Origin: Pilimelia terevasa
GTDB taxonomy: Bacteria; Actinomycetota; Actinomycetes; Mycobacteriales; Micromonosporaceae
Assembly (NCBI RefSeq): GCF_014647915.1
Contig: NZ_BMQC01000006.1
Location: 186,001-250,000 of the forward strand
Direction: 5' to 3'
DNA length: 64,000 nucleotides
How positions within the stretch are numbered: the first letter of the stretch is position 1; each line of letters begins with the position of its first letter. The notes beneath the pieces were generated by a model. The model searched no databases. It was not told where the DNA came from and saw only the letters and a list, made by a program, of their open reading frames with translations. Shown one piece after another: positions 1-8,032 of the stretch. Made by a program: the position numbers and the translations under genes.

Positions 1-811
1 CGAGCCGGGGCAGGTCGGCGTGGCTGTCGACGACCGTCTGGCCGTGACCCGGGAAGTGCTTGAGGGTCGCGGCGACCCCGGCTCCCCGCAGGCCGCCGAC
101 GGCCGCCGCGACCTGCCCGCCGACCGCCTCGGGGGTACTGCCGTAGGAGCGCGAGCCGATGACCCCGCCGGGCGCGGCGGCGTGCACGTCGGCGACGGGC
201 GCGAAGGCGACGTTGACCCCCATCGCGGCGAGTTCGGCACCGGCGGCGCGCCACGCGGCGCGGGTCGCGGCGGGGCGGGCGGCGGCGCCGAAGGCCATGG
301 CCGAGGGCAGGGCCGTCACGCCGGTGCGGATCCGGGCGACGGTGCCGTACTCCTGGTCGGTGCCCACCAGCAGCGGTACCCCGGCGGGCAGCGCCCGGGC
401 GGCGCGCTGGAGGCCGTCGGTCAGGCGGCGCACCTGCGCGGGGTCGTCGACGTTGCTGGTGGGCTGGCTCGCGGCGGTCGGGTCGTCGGCGGACTGTCCG
501 GTCAGGATCAGGCCGCCCAGCCGGTACCGGGCGATCATGTCGGCGGCGGTGTCGACACCGGCGGACGCGCGGTTGGCGGCAACCGAGCCGGGGCTGACCG
601 CGGTGGCGTCGGCGCCGTACGCGAACGGCATCAGCACCTGGCCGACCAGGTCCTCGTCGGCGAGCGCGGCCGCGGCCCGCGCGGCGGCGTCGCCCGGGGC
701 CGCCGGGGCGGCCGGGGTGCCGGCGGGCGGCGCCGCAGGGCCGCCGCAGCCGCCCAGCAGCGCCACGGCGAGGAGGGCGGCGCCGGCTACCCATCGCCCG
801 GAAATGTCCAC
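1..811 (-). CDS. Glycoside hydrolase family 3 (NagZ-like) lipoprotein, C-terminus cut by window edge
   Basis: Probable exported beta-N-acetylhexosaminidase or related GH3 enzyme acting on cell-wall or glycan sugars. The GTG start at 811 gives an N-terminal hydrophobic segment ending in a lipobox (LLGGC, lipid-modified Cys about residue 22), then a Pro/Ala linker. GH3 motifs follow in order: DQEYG (the DQEGG region of NagZ), a FAPVADV segment, and KHFPGHG followed by DSH, the usual NagZ substrate-binding and catalytic His/Asp loop. The reading frame runs off position 1, so the last part of the TIM barrel is missing. Family assignment is firm; the substrate is inferred from NagZ similarity only. 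It is divergent in spirit from nothing nearby: the next gene, on the same strand, is an unrelated DUF3145 protein. Confidence 0.88.
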   Translation of the reverse strand, partial: MDISGRWVAGAALLAVALLGGCGGPAAPPAGTPAAPAAPGDAAARAAAALADEDLVGQVLMPFAYGADATAVSPGSVAANRASAGVDTAADMIARYRLGGLILTGQSADDPTAASQPTSNVDDPAQVRRLTDGLQRAARALPAGVPLLVGTDQEYGTVARIRTGVTALPSAMAFGAAARPAATRAAWRAAGAELAAMGVNVAFAPVADVHAAAPGGVIGSRSYGSTPEAVGGQVAAAVGGLRGAGVAATLKHFPGHGQTVVDSHADLPRL

Positions 812-889
812 CTTGCAATGAGAACAGGACGGGCGAAGTTAGGCAAATGGGCTAAGTGTCTGGTTTGCCCTGTCGCTTCCCGGACGGTG

Positions 890-1381
890 TCAGCCGACCT
901 GGGTCAGCAGGGTGACCGGGGCGCCGTCGCCGGCATAGCGGTACGGTTCGAGTTCGTGGTCCCAGGCCGCCCCGAGCGCCCGCTCCAGCGCGTGGGCCAG
1001 CGCCTCGGGACCCCGGGCGGACCGCATGATCTCGCGTAGCTGGTGTTCGCCGAGCTGGACGTCCCCGGCCGCCCCGGCGGGGGCGTGGAACAGGCCGCGG
1101 TTGGGCACGTGCATGAACCGCTCCCCGTCGCAGCCGGGACTGGGCTCCTCGCTCACCTCGAACCGCAGCATCGACCACTGCCGCAGTGCGTGCGCGAGCT
1201 GCGCGCCGGTACCGGGCCGGCCGCTCCAGTCGCACTCCGCCCGGTGGGCGCCGGGGTCGACCGGCTGGGGCGTCCAGTGCAGCCGGACGGGCGTTTCCAG
1301 CACACGCGCGATCGCCCACTCGACATGCGGCCGGACGGCGGCGGGTGTCGAGTGCACGTAGACGACGCCACGAGTGGACAC
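890..1381 (-). CDS. DUF3145 domain-containing protein
   Basis: A 163-residue protein that I recognise as the actinobacterial DUF3145 family, beginning STRGVVYVHSTP and containing the conserved CDWSGRPGT and YEVSEEPSPG-like (here FEVSEEPSPG) segments. No signal peptide or membrane segment is visible, so it is presumably cytoplasmic. Its biochemical function is unknown. The GTG start is supported by a strong AGGAGG about 8 bases upstream on the minus strand. The family is usually single copy in actinomycetes, and the full family length is present here. The upstream region carries an inverted repeat (1395-1430) that could be a regulatory site for this gene. Confidence 0.88.
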   Translation of the reverse strand: MSTRGVVYVHSTPAAVRPHVEWAIARVLETPVRLHWTPQPVDPGAHRAECDWSGRPGTGAQLAHALRQWSMLRFEVSEEPSPGCDGERFMHVPNRGLFHAPAGAAGDVQLGEHQLREIMRSARGPEALAHALERALGAAWDHELEPYRYAGDGAPVTLLTQVG

Positions 1382-1987
1382 TGCTGACCTCCTGGGACCG
1401 AGGTACGTCTTCCCCTACGACCTCGGATCCCCGGCGCCAGCCCGGCGTGCCGCACGCACAGCGGGTCGATGGCGGTGCTATGAAAGTGGTGTGGCCCGTG
1501 CAGTGGTCGGTCCGCGGCGAGTGGTGTCGTCGGGACCGCCGGTGCCCGGTCACGCGTTCCTGTGGTGGCTTGCCCCTCCGCGCGCCCGCCGCGGGACGCG
1601 CTCGTCGTGTGCCGGCGCCGCCGCGCGGACCCGGCCGCCGGAAACCCCCTCGACCCCTGCCCGCGCCGCGACTCCCGGAAGCGACGCCGCGTCCTGCCTG
1701 CGCCGCGATTCCCGAATGCGCCGAACGTGTCAGTCACCCCCATGATGCCGGGAAGGGCCCGCGCAGCGCCAGCGATCGGCAAAACTGGCCGCCGCCGGCC
1801 GCGCACCCCCGGTCGTGTACGCTGCTCTCCGGTCACCGCGTGCCGCGAGCCCGCACCGCGTGCCGCGCGCCCGGCGCCCGCCGGCCGCCCGGCACCCGCC
1901 CGCGCCGCGCCTGACCGCACCGACCGCCGGTGACGGCCGCGCAAGACCCGCACGCATCCGACCCGCAAGTCCCTAGGAGTGCCTCCC
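1382..1987. other. 600-base intergenic region with an inverted repeat
   Basis: Divergent promoter region between the DUF3145 gene (minus) and the small gene at 1988 (plus). An inverted repeat CCGAGGT(1398-1404)...ACCTCGG(1420-1426), extended by GGA/TCC outside, lies 17 bases upstream of the DUF3145 start. A possible -10 (TACGCT, about 1818) faces the plus-strand gene. Reading frames here are long only because of GC bias and show no recognisable protein. Confidence 0.5.
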
Positions 1988-2317
1988 GTGGCGAGCAACA
2001 CGTCGAAGACCGCCCGCGCATCCGTCCGCGCCGGCCAGGCCGGCCAGGGTGGCGCACTGAGCGTGCTCGGTGAGTTCAAGTACCTGATCCCGCTCAACGG
2101 CGGCAAGCACGCCTACGTGCGGAACCTGACCAACGGCAAGACGACCCACCTGAGCACCAGCTCGGAGGCGTTCGTCGAGGAGATCCGGGTGCTCACCGCC
2201 GCCGGTCACGGCACCAAGATCCGCGCCGAACTGGCGGCGCTGGCCGAGGCGAACCCGGCCGACGACTGGACGGGCATCGAGGCCCGGCTCGCCGAGGCCG
2301 GCGTCTTCGAGGGCTGA
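1988..2317 (+). CDS. Small protein of unknown function
   Basis: A 109-residue protein. The GTG at 1988 is chosen because AGGAG (1975-1979) lies 8 bases upstream; a GTG at 1979 overlaps that site and is unlikely. The N-terminal 25 residues are Ala/Ser/Gly/Lys-rich and probably disordered. The rest (LSVLGEFKYLIPL, then helical segments ending in LAEAGVFEG) looks like a compact cytosolic fold with no signal peptide or transmembrane segment. I do not recognise a family. It stands alone, with a long upstream region and its own strong terminator, suggesting an independently expressed gene. Confidence 0.7.
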   Translation: MASNTSKTARASVRAGQAGQGGALSVLGEFKYLIPLNGGKHAYVRNLTNGKTTHLSTSSEAFVEEIRVLTAAGHGTKIRAELAALAEANPADDWTGIEARLAEAGVFEG

Positions 2318-2349
2318 CCGACCGCCGCGACACCACGCACGGCGACACC

Positions 2350-2380
2350 ACTCCCGCCCGGTCTGCGACCGGGCGGGAGT
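2350..2380 (+). terminator. Intrinsic terminator-like hairpin
   Basis: Perfect 13-bp stem (2350-2362 pairs with 2368-2380) with a 5-base loop, 33 bases past the stop of the small gene and followed by TT. GC-rich hairpin with a weak T tract, as usual in actinomycetes. Confidence 0.8.
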
Positions 2381-2557
2381 TTCGCGTGACCGGGAACCTC
2401 GGCGCATTCACCCGTTCGGGTGAGCGGTTGCCTCGCGGCCGGAGGTGCTTTCCGGCGGATCGCCCGATTAAGGAAACGTTCAGTTCCCGTTAGCGTGGGC
2501 GATAATAGTTACCCATCGGTACCCCCGGTGGGACCCAGCGTCCGTGGAGGTTGGGAG

Positions 2558-3511
2558 ATGACGACTCTGCCGGAGCCCTCGGGCCTGCCACTGCCGCAGC
2601 CCACCGGGCAGCACAGCGTGCGCCTCGCCGACGGCGTCCGGCTGCACGTCGAGTCGTACGGCCCCCGCCGCGCCCCCATCACCGTCGTGTTCCTGCACGG
2701 CTGGACGCTGGACCGCCGCATCTGGCACCGGCAGATCACCGCCCTGACCCGGCAGGCCGGCGGCCCGCGGGTCGTGGCCTACGACGCCCGCGGCCACGGC
2801 CGGTCCTCCGCGACCCACCGCCTGGCGGCCACCCTCCCCCAGCTCGGGGACGACCTGGCCGCGGTCCTCGCCCACGTCGAGGGGCCGGTGGTCCTGGTGG
2901 GCCACTCGCTCGGCGGGATGACGATCATGGAGTACGCCGCCGCGCACGCCGCCGCCTTCGCGGCCAGGGTCAGGGGCGTCGTGATGGTCTCGACGACCGC
3001 CGAGGGCCACACCCACACCGGGTACGGGCTGCCGCACCCGCTGTCGCGGATCGTCCGGGTGCTGGAGCTGTCCGGCTCCTACGTGATGGCCCGCTGCGGC
3101 GACGTCCGGCCGCACCGCCCGCTGATGGCCGCGATCCGGCCGGCGATCCGCTGGCTCATGTTCGGCGAGCGGTGCGACAACGACGACCTCCAACTCACCT
3201 GCGCGGCGGTGGCGGGGTCCAGCCTGCGCTCGATCGGCGGCTTCCGGGAGTCCGCCGGCACCCAGCAGCGGCTGGAGACCCTGCGCGGCCTGCCGCACCT
3301 GCCCTCGGCGGTGCTGGTCGGCGAGCAGGACCGGATCACCCCGCTGCCCTGCGCCCAGGGCATCGCCGACGCGCTCGGCGGCGACGCCGGCCTGCACGTG
3401 TGCGCCGACGCCGGCCACATGCTCATGCTGGAGCGCCCCACCGAGGTCACGGCCGCCGTCGCGGGCGTCCTCGCCGCCGCCGGCAGCCGCCGCCTGCGCC
3501 GCGCCGCCTGA
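2558..3511 (+). CDS. Alpha/beta hydrolase
   Basis: A 317-residue alpha/beta-fold hydrolase. HGW at the oxyanion-hole position (residues 47-49), nucleophile elbow GHSLGG with Ser117, the acid Asp in GEQDRITP, and the base His in DAGHML complete the catalytic triad. A variable cap region lies between. No signal peptide is seen, so a cytosolic esterase, lipase or haloperoxidase-like enzyme; the substrate cannot be read from the sequence. The ATG at 2558 is preceded by GGAGG (2546-2550), which rules out the longer upstream reading. The C-terminus ends in a basic Arg/Ala tail. Confidence 0.87.
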   Translation: MTTLPEPSGLPLPQPTGQHSVRLADGVRLHVESYGPRRAPITVVFLHGWTLDRRIWHRQITALTRQAGGPRVVAYDARGHGRSSATHRLAATLPQLGDDLAAVLAHVEGPVVLVGHSLGGMTIMEYAAAHAAAFAARVRGVVMVSTTAEGHTHTGYGLPHPLSRIVRVLELSGSYVMARCGDVRPHRPLMAAIRPAIRWLMFGERCDNDDLQLTCAAVAGSSLRSIGGFRESAGTQQRLETLRGLPHLPSAVLVGEQDRITPLPCAQGIADALGGDAGLHVCADAGHMLMLERPTEVTAAVAGVLAAAGSRRLRRAA

Positions 3512-3593
3512 GGCGCGGCCGGGGCCGATGCGGAGCGCGCAGCTCGGGTAAATTCGGTACCTCGCCCCTTCCGCCCACCGCCGAGGATGTGTC

Positions 3594-4259
3594 GTGGACC
3601 AGATTCAGGCGTGGCTCACCGCGCTGCCCCCCGGGGGCCTGTACGCGATCGTCGGACTGATTATCGGCATCGAGAGCATGGGCATCCCCCTCCCTGGCGA
3701 GATCGCGCTGGTGAGCGCCTCCCTGCTGGCGGCGACCGGAGCCGTCGACCCCTGGTGGGTGGCCGGCGCAGCGGCGACCGGCGCGATCGTCGGCGACTCC
3801 ATCGGGTACGCGATCGGGCGCCGCGGCGGGCGGGCGCTGCTGGTGCGGCTCGGGCGGCGGTTCCCCAAGCACCTCGGCCCCCGGCACCTGGCGGCCGCCG
3901 AGCGGATGTTCGGCCGGTGGGGCGTGTGGGCGGTCTTCTTCGGCCGGTTCGTGGCGCTGCTGCGCATCCTGGCGGGGCCGCTGGCGGGGGCGCTGCACGT
4001 GCCGTACCGCAAGTTCCTGCTGGCCAACGCCGGCGGCGGTCTGCTGTGGTCGTTCGGGACGGTGTTCGCGCTGTACTCCCTCGGCCAGGTCGCCGAGCGC
4101 TGGCTCAAGGGCTTCTCGTGGGTCGGTCTGGTCGTCGCCGTCCTCGCCGGGCTCGGCAGCACCATCTGGCTCAAGCGCCGCGCCCGCCGCACGCTCGACG
4201 GCGGCGACGCGGCCGGGGACGCCGCCCCCGACCGGGTCGCCGCCGCGCCCCGCGACTGA
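3594..4259 (+). CDS. DedA family integral membrane protein
   Basis: A 221-residue membrane protein of the DedA/VTT family, thought to act as undecaprenyl-phosphate or other lipid transporters in bacteria. Features: N-terminal GIESMGIPLPGE re-entrant segment, followed by the RFVALLRILAGPLAGALHVPYR motif region (key residues Arg, Gly, Pro) around residues 120-140, and several hydrophobic segments. The GTG start at 3594 has GAGG 7 bases upstream. The C-terminal tail after the last membrane helix is basic then acidic, likely cytosolic. Specific substrate is not deducible. It is transcribed in the same direction as the hydrolase before it and the helicase-like gene after it, with 75-80 base gaps. 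Confidence 0.88.
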   Translation: MDQIQAWLTALPPGGLYAIVGLIIGIESMGIPLPGEIALVSASLLAATGAVDPWWVAGAAATGAIVGDSIGYAIGRRGGRALLVRLGRRFPKHLGPRHLAAAERMFGRWGVWAVFFGRFVALLRILAGPLAGALHVPYRKFLLANAGGGLLWSFGTVFALYSLGQVAERWLKGFSWVGLVVAVLAGLGSTIWLKRRARRTLDGGDAAGDAAPDRVAAAPRD

Positions 4260-4334
4260 CCCGGGGCGGACACGCGGCCCGCTCCCGGGCGGGGGCCAGT
4301 ACTCTCACCGAATGCCCGCGACTCCAGGAGAGCG

Positions 4335-6497
4335 ATGAGCGACGCCGCGCCGCAGCCCGCCGACCGCGTACTCGCCCGCGAACTGGCCGCCGAGCAGGAC
4401 CACCTCGACCGCGTGTACGCCCGGCTGGGGCAGTTGCGCCACCGCGCCGCCGAGACCGAGCGGGACGGGTACTCGCTGGCCCGGGTCGGCAACTTCGGCG
4501 CGCTCGTGGAGCGCGACGCGATGGTCTTCCACGCCGCCCAGCGCCGTTACGTACTGGACGCCGAGCACGAGGGCCTGGTCTTCGGCCGCCTCGACCGGCG
4601 CGACGGGCAGGTCCACCACGTCGGCCGGCTCGGCGTCCGGGGGGAGGCCAGCGAACCCCTGGTGGTCGACTGGCGGGCGCCCGCGGCCGCGGCCTTCTAC
4701 CAGGCCACGGCCGCCGACCCGCAGGGTGTCGTCCGGCGCCGGATGATCCAGTCCAGCGGCGAGACCGTCACCGGCCTCTCCGACGACCTGCTCGACCCGG
4801 CCGCCGCCCCGCCGGACATGGCCCTGGTCGGCGACGGCGCGCTGCTGGCCTCGCTGTCGCGCACCACCACCCGCGGGATGCGCGACATCGTCGCCACCAT
4901 CCAGCGGGAGCAGGACGAGGCGATCCGGTCGCCGGCCGGGGGCGTGACGATCGTCTCAGGCGGCCCGGGTACCGGCAAGACGGCCGTCGCCCTGCACCGC
5001 GCCGCCTACCTGCTGTACGCCGACCGCAGCCGGTTCGCCGGCAGCGGGATCCTCGTGGTCGGCCCGTCCCCGGTGTTCGTGGAGTACATCAGCGCCGTCC
5101 TGCCCTCGCTCGGCGAGGACGCGGCCACGCTGCGCTCGCTGGGCTCGCTGGTGGCGCGCCTGTCCCCCACCGAGCGGGTCGACCCGCCGGCCCTGGCCTC
5201 GCTCAAGGGGTCGCTGCGGATGCGCACCGTCCTGGAGCGGGCCGCCCGGGCCGCGGTGCCGGGCGGGCCGGAGGAGTTCCGGCTCGCGTACCGCGGCGGC
5301 CTGCTCACCCTGGACCGCGACGCCCTGGACAAGGCCCGCGTCGGGGCGCTGCCGCGCGGCGCCCGCCGCAACGAGGTCCGCCGGGCGGGCTTCGACAACA
5401 TCTTCACCGCGCTCTGGCGCCAGGCCCCCCAGCAGCTCCGGGGCCGGCTGCCGGACCGGCCCCGGTTCGAGGAGGAACTGAGCGAGCACCCGGCGTTCCG
5501 GGACTTCCTGCGCGCCTGGTGGCCGCAGCTCACCCCGCTGCGGGTGCTGAGCTGGTGCGCCGACGAGCGCCGGTTGCGGCGCTGGGGACGCGACGTGCTG
5601 TCCGGCGCCGAGGTGGGCGCCCTGGCCGGGTCGTTCGCGGCCCTGCTCGACGTCGGGCCGACCGTCGCCGACATCGCGCTGCTGGACGAGCTGGACGCCC
5701 TGCTCGGCCGGCCCCGGCGGCGGTCGAGGCGGGTCCGCGACAGCTTCGAGATCGCGCCCGGGGTGCACGAGGTCAGCACCTTCGCCGACCGGCAGCGGGC
5801 CGCCCGCGCCCAGGCCGTCCAGCGGCCCGACGACTACCGGGACTACGCCCACATCGTCGTCGACGAGGCCCAGGACGTCACGCCCATGCAGTGGCGGATG
5901 CTCGGGCGGCGCGGCCGGCACGCCTCCTGGACCGTCGTCGGCGACCCGGCGCAGAGCGCGTGGACGGGCGACCCGGCGGAGCTGGCGCGCGCCCGCGACG
6001 ACGCGCTCGGCCGCCGCCGCCGCGAGACGTACACGCTGTCGACCAACTACCGGAACTCGGCGGAGATCTTCGAGGTGGCGGCCGGCGTGATCCGCCGGGT
6101 GCAGCCGGACCTGCGGCTGCCGGTGGCGGTCCGCTCGACCGGCGTCGCGCCGCGGCACGTCGCGGTCGACTCCCCCGACGGCCTGGCCGACGCCGCCCGC
6201 GCGGCCGTGGCGGCGGTCCTGCGCGAGGTGGAGGGCACCGTCGGCGTCATCACCGCGCTCGGGCGCCGGGACGCGGCCGCGGGCTGGCTCGCGGAGGCGG
6301 GGCACGGCGAGCGCCTCCAGGTGGTGACGAGCCTGGAGGCCAAGGGTATGGAGTACGACGGGGTGGTCCTGGTCGAGCCGGCCGAGATCCTGGGCGAGGC
6401 GGCCTCGGGGGCCCGGACGCTGTACGTCGCGCTCTCCCGGGCCACCCAGCGCCTGACGACCGTGAGCTACGACACGTCGTGGCGCGCGGACGCATGA
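4335..6497 (+). CDS. HelD-family UvrD-like ATPase (RNA polymerase remodelling factor)
   Basis: A 720-residue superfamily 1 ATPase. Domain order: N-terminal long helical hairpin (about residues 10-60), which in HelD enters RNA polymerase; a PVVDW-type segment (LVVDWRAP, about 109-115); Walker A GGPGTGKT at 209-216; Walker B VVDEAQD; and C-terminal helicase motifs including SLEAKGMEYDGVVLVEP and a final LYVALSRATQRL. HelD proteins dislodge stalled or rifampicin-bound RNA polymerase; the actinobacterial branch includes HelR, linked to rifamycin tolerance. I cannot say which branch this is. It lacks the nuclease or RecQ-type extras of true repair helicases. The ATG is preceded by AGGAGAG, and it runs as a single-gene unit ahead of the CDF promoter. 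Confidence 0.87.
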   Translation: MSDAAPQPADRVLARELAAEQDHLDRVYARLGQLRHRAAETERDGYSLARVGNFGALVERDAMVFHAAQRRYVLDAEHEGLVFGRLDRRDGQVHHVGRLGVRGEASEPLVVDWRAPAAAAFYQATAADPQGVVRRRMIQSSGETVTGLSDDLLDPAAAPPDMALVGDGALLASLSRTTTRGMRDIVATIQREQDEAIRSPAGGVTIVSGGPGTGKTAVALHRAAYLLYADRSRFAGSGILVVGPSPVFVEYISAVLPSLGEDAATLRSLGSLVARLSPTERVDPPALASLKGSLRMRTVLERAARAAVPGGPEEFRLAYRGGLLTLDRDALDKARVGALPRGARRNEVRRAGFDNIFTALWRQAPQQLRGRLPDRPRFEEELSEHPAFRDFLRAWWPQLTPLRVLSWCADERRLRRWGRDVLSGAEVGALAGSFAALLDVGPTVADIALLDELDALLGRPRRRSRRVRDSFEIAPGVHEVSTFADRQRAARAQAVQRPDDYRDYAHIVVDEAQDVTPMQWRMLGRRGRHASWTVVGDPAQSAWTGDPAELARARDDALGRRRRETYTLSTNYRNSAEIFEVAAGVIRRVQPDLRLPVAVRSTGVAPRHVAVDSPDGLADAARAAVAAVLREVEGTVGVITALGRRDAAAGWLAEAGHGERLQVVTSLEAKGMEYDGVVLVEPAEILGEAASGARTLYVALSRATQRLTTVSYDTSWRADA

Positions 6498-6502
6498 GGT
6501 CC

Positions 6503-6530
6503 CCGACATATGTCAAAGTGACTATATAAT
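6503..6530 (+). promoter_or_regulatory. Promoter with palindromic operator for the CDF exporter
   Basis: A consensus -10 TATAAT (6525-6530) with a -35-like CCGACA (6503-6508) 16 bases upstream, in a strikingly AT-rich island. The spacer holds the perfect palindrome GACATATGTC (6505-6514) overlapping a second dyad GTCA-AAG-TGAC (6512-6522). A palindrome buried between the promoter boxes of a metal exporter suggests repression by an ArsR/SmtB- or MerR-type metal sensor; that last step is inference. Confidence 0.6.
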
Positions 6531-6564
6531 TCCCGGGTCGCGGCCGCCTGCCGATGGAGGAGAG

Positions 6565-7491
6565 ATGGGCGCAGGACACGACCACGGGGCGGACGCACTC
6601 CGCACGGGGCAGCAGCACCTGGGGCGGCTGATCGCCGCCATCGCCATGCTCGCCGCGTTGACCGTGGCCGAGGTGGTGATCGCGTACTCGTCCGGCTCGC
6701 TCGCGCTGCTGTCCGAGGCCGGTCACCTGTTCACCGACGTACTCGGGATGTGCATGGCGCTCGCCGCGCTGATCGCCGTCCGGCAGAGCGGCAAGCACGA
6801 GCGGGCCAACCCCCAGCGCACCTTCGGCCTGTACCGGCTGGAGGTCCTCACGGCGCTGGCCAACGCGGTCCTGCTCTCCGGCGTGGCCGTCTTCGTCATG
6901 GTCAAGGCCGCCCAGCGGCTGACCGCGCCGCCGGAGATCGAGGCGGGGCCGGTGATGATCGTGGCCGGCGCGGCCGTGCTCGTCAACGTCGTCGCGTTCC
7001 TGCTGCTCCAGGCCGGCGCCAAGGAGAACCTCAACCTGCACGGCGCCGCGCTGGAGGTGCTCAGCGACCTGTTCGGGGCCGCGGGCGTCCTGGCCGCGGG
7101 GACCGTCATCCACTTCACCGGCTGGCACTACGCCGACCCGATCGCGGCGCTGGCCGTCGGCGTGTTCATCCTGCCGCGGACGTTCAAGCTGGCCCGCAAG
7201 GCGGTGCGGATCCTGATCCAGACGGCGCCCCACCACATCGACGTGGTGGACGTGGAGCGCGCGCTGCGCGCGGTCCGCGGGGTGGCCGACGTCCACGACC
7301 TGCACGTCTGGACACTGGCCTCGGGGATGGACGTGGCCTCGGCGCACCTGCTGCTGGAGTCCGACGCCGACGTCGCCCCGGTGCTGCACGAGGCCCAGGA
7401 GATGCTGCACGACAAGTTCCACATCACCCACCCGACGCTCCAGGTGGAGCCGGCCCGGTCGCATCCGGTCTGCCACGCCCCGTCCTGGTAG
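6565..7491 (+). CDS. Cation diffusion facilitator (CzcD/ZitB-type) metal exporter
   Basis: A 308-residue CDF transporter, probably exporting Zn2+ or Co2+/Cd2+ by proton antiport across the cytoplasmic membrane. An N-terminal His patch (HDHG) precedes six transmembrane helices. The metal-site signature HxxxD appears as EAGHLFTDVLG in TM2, with the partner Asp in SDLFGAAG in TM5. The C-terminal cytoplasmic ferredoxin-like domain (about 210-308) contains VHDLHVWTLASG, typical of the family and involved in dimerisation. GGAGGAG precedes the ATG. The palindromic promoter just upstream suggests metal-inducible expression. Confidence 0.92.
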   Translation: MGAGHDHGADALRTGQQHLGRLIAAIAMLAALTVAEVVIAYSSGSLALLSEAGHLFTDVLGMCMALAALIAVRQSGKHERANPQRTFGLYRLEVLTALANAVLLSGVAVFVMVKAAQRLTAPPEIEAGPVMIVAGAAVLVNVVAFLLLQAGAKENLNLHGAALEVLSDLFGAAGVLAAGTVIHFTGWHYADPIAALAVGVFILPRTFKLARKAVRILIQTAPHHIDVVDVERALRAVRGVADVHDLHVWTLASGMDVASAHLLLESDADVAPVLHEAQEMLHDKFHITHPTLQVEPARSHPVCHAPSW

Positions 7492-7495
7492 CGGG

Positions 7496-7828
7496 TCAGG
7501 GGGTGAGCGCGGGCTCCGGGGCGCCGAACAGGCCGTGCAGGCCGGTCACCCACAGGGTGCGGTGGACGTTCGGGGAGGGCTCGGCGACCACGAGCGCGGT
7601 ACCGCTCACGCCGGCCGCCTGGAAGCAGGCCACCAGGGCGCTGATCCCGACGGAGTCGATGAAGGTGACCGCCCGCATGTTGAGGGCGATCCGGGGTGGC
7701 TGCTCGGTGTGCAGGATCTGGGTCACGGCGTCGGAGATCTCGTGGGCCGTCTCGATGTCGATCTCGCCGCCGAACGCGATCTCGACCGTGCCGTCGGGAT
7801 GTCGCCGTACTTCTGCCGTCAAGCTCAC
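7496..7828 (-). CDS. STAS-domain anti-sigma factor antagonist (SpoIIAA/RsbV-like)
   Basis: A 110-residue single STAS-domain protein. Such proteins bind anti-sigma kinases of the RsbW/SpoIIAB type and release a sigma factor when unphosphorylated. The phosphorylation loop FIDSVGIS is intact with Ser59 following Asp58. The GTG start at 7828 is chosen over a longer reading because it begins exactly at the STAS fold and has AGGAGG about 7 bases upstream. No partner kinase or sigma factor is encoded in the window, so its partner is elsewhere. It converges on the CDF gene with only 4 bases between stop codons. Confidence 0.87.
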   Translation of the reverse strand: MSLTAEVRRHPDGTVEIAFGGEIDIETAHEISDAVTQILHTEQPPRIALNMRAVTFIDSVGISALVACFQAAGVSGTALVVAEPSPNVHRTLWVTGLHGLFGAPEPALTP

Positions 7829-8032
7829 GCCTGCCTCCTGTGCCGCCGGTCGCCCGGGCGTCAGGGCCGGCGCGCGCCCCGGGGGCGGGGTCCGCGCACC
7901 GGAGCCGATCCGTTGCCAACGTGGGGCGATACCCGAGGCCGTCGCACGGCAAACCGCCCCCACCATCATGCCGGGTAGGACGCGGCCCGGCCCCGTGCGG
8001 TTCCCGGCCCGGGTGCGGGTCACGGGCGGCCC

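Noticed and set aside
3587-6529. 980-codon plus-strand frame overlapping DedA and HelD
   Set aside because: Alternative frame of two recognisable genes; low-complexity Arg/Ala/Gly translation.
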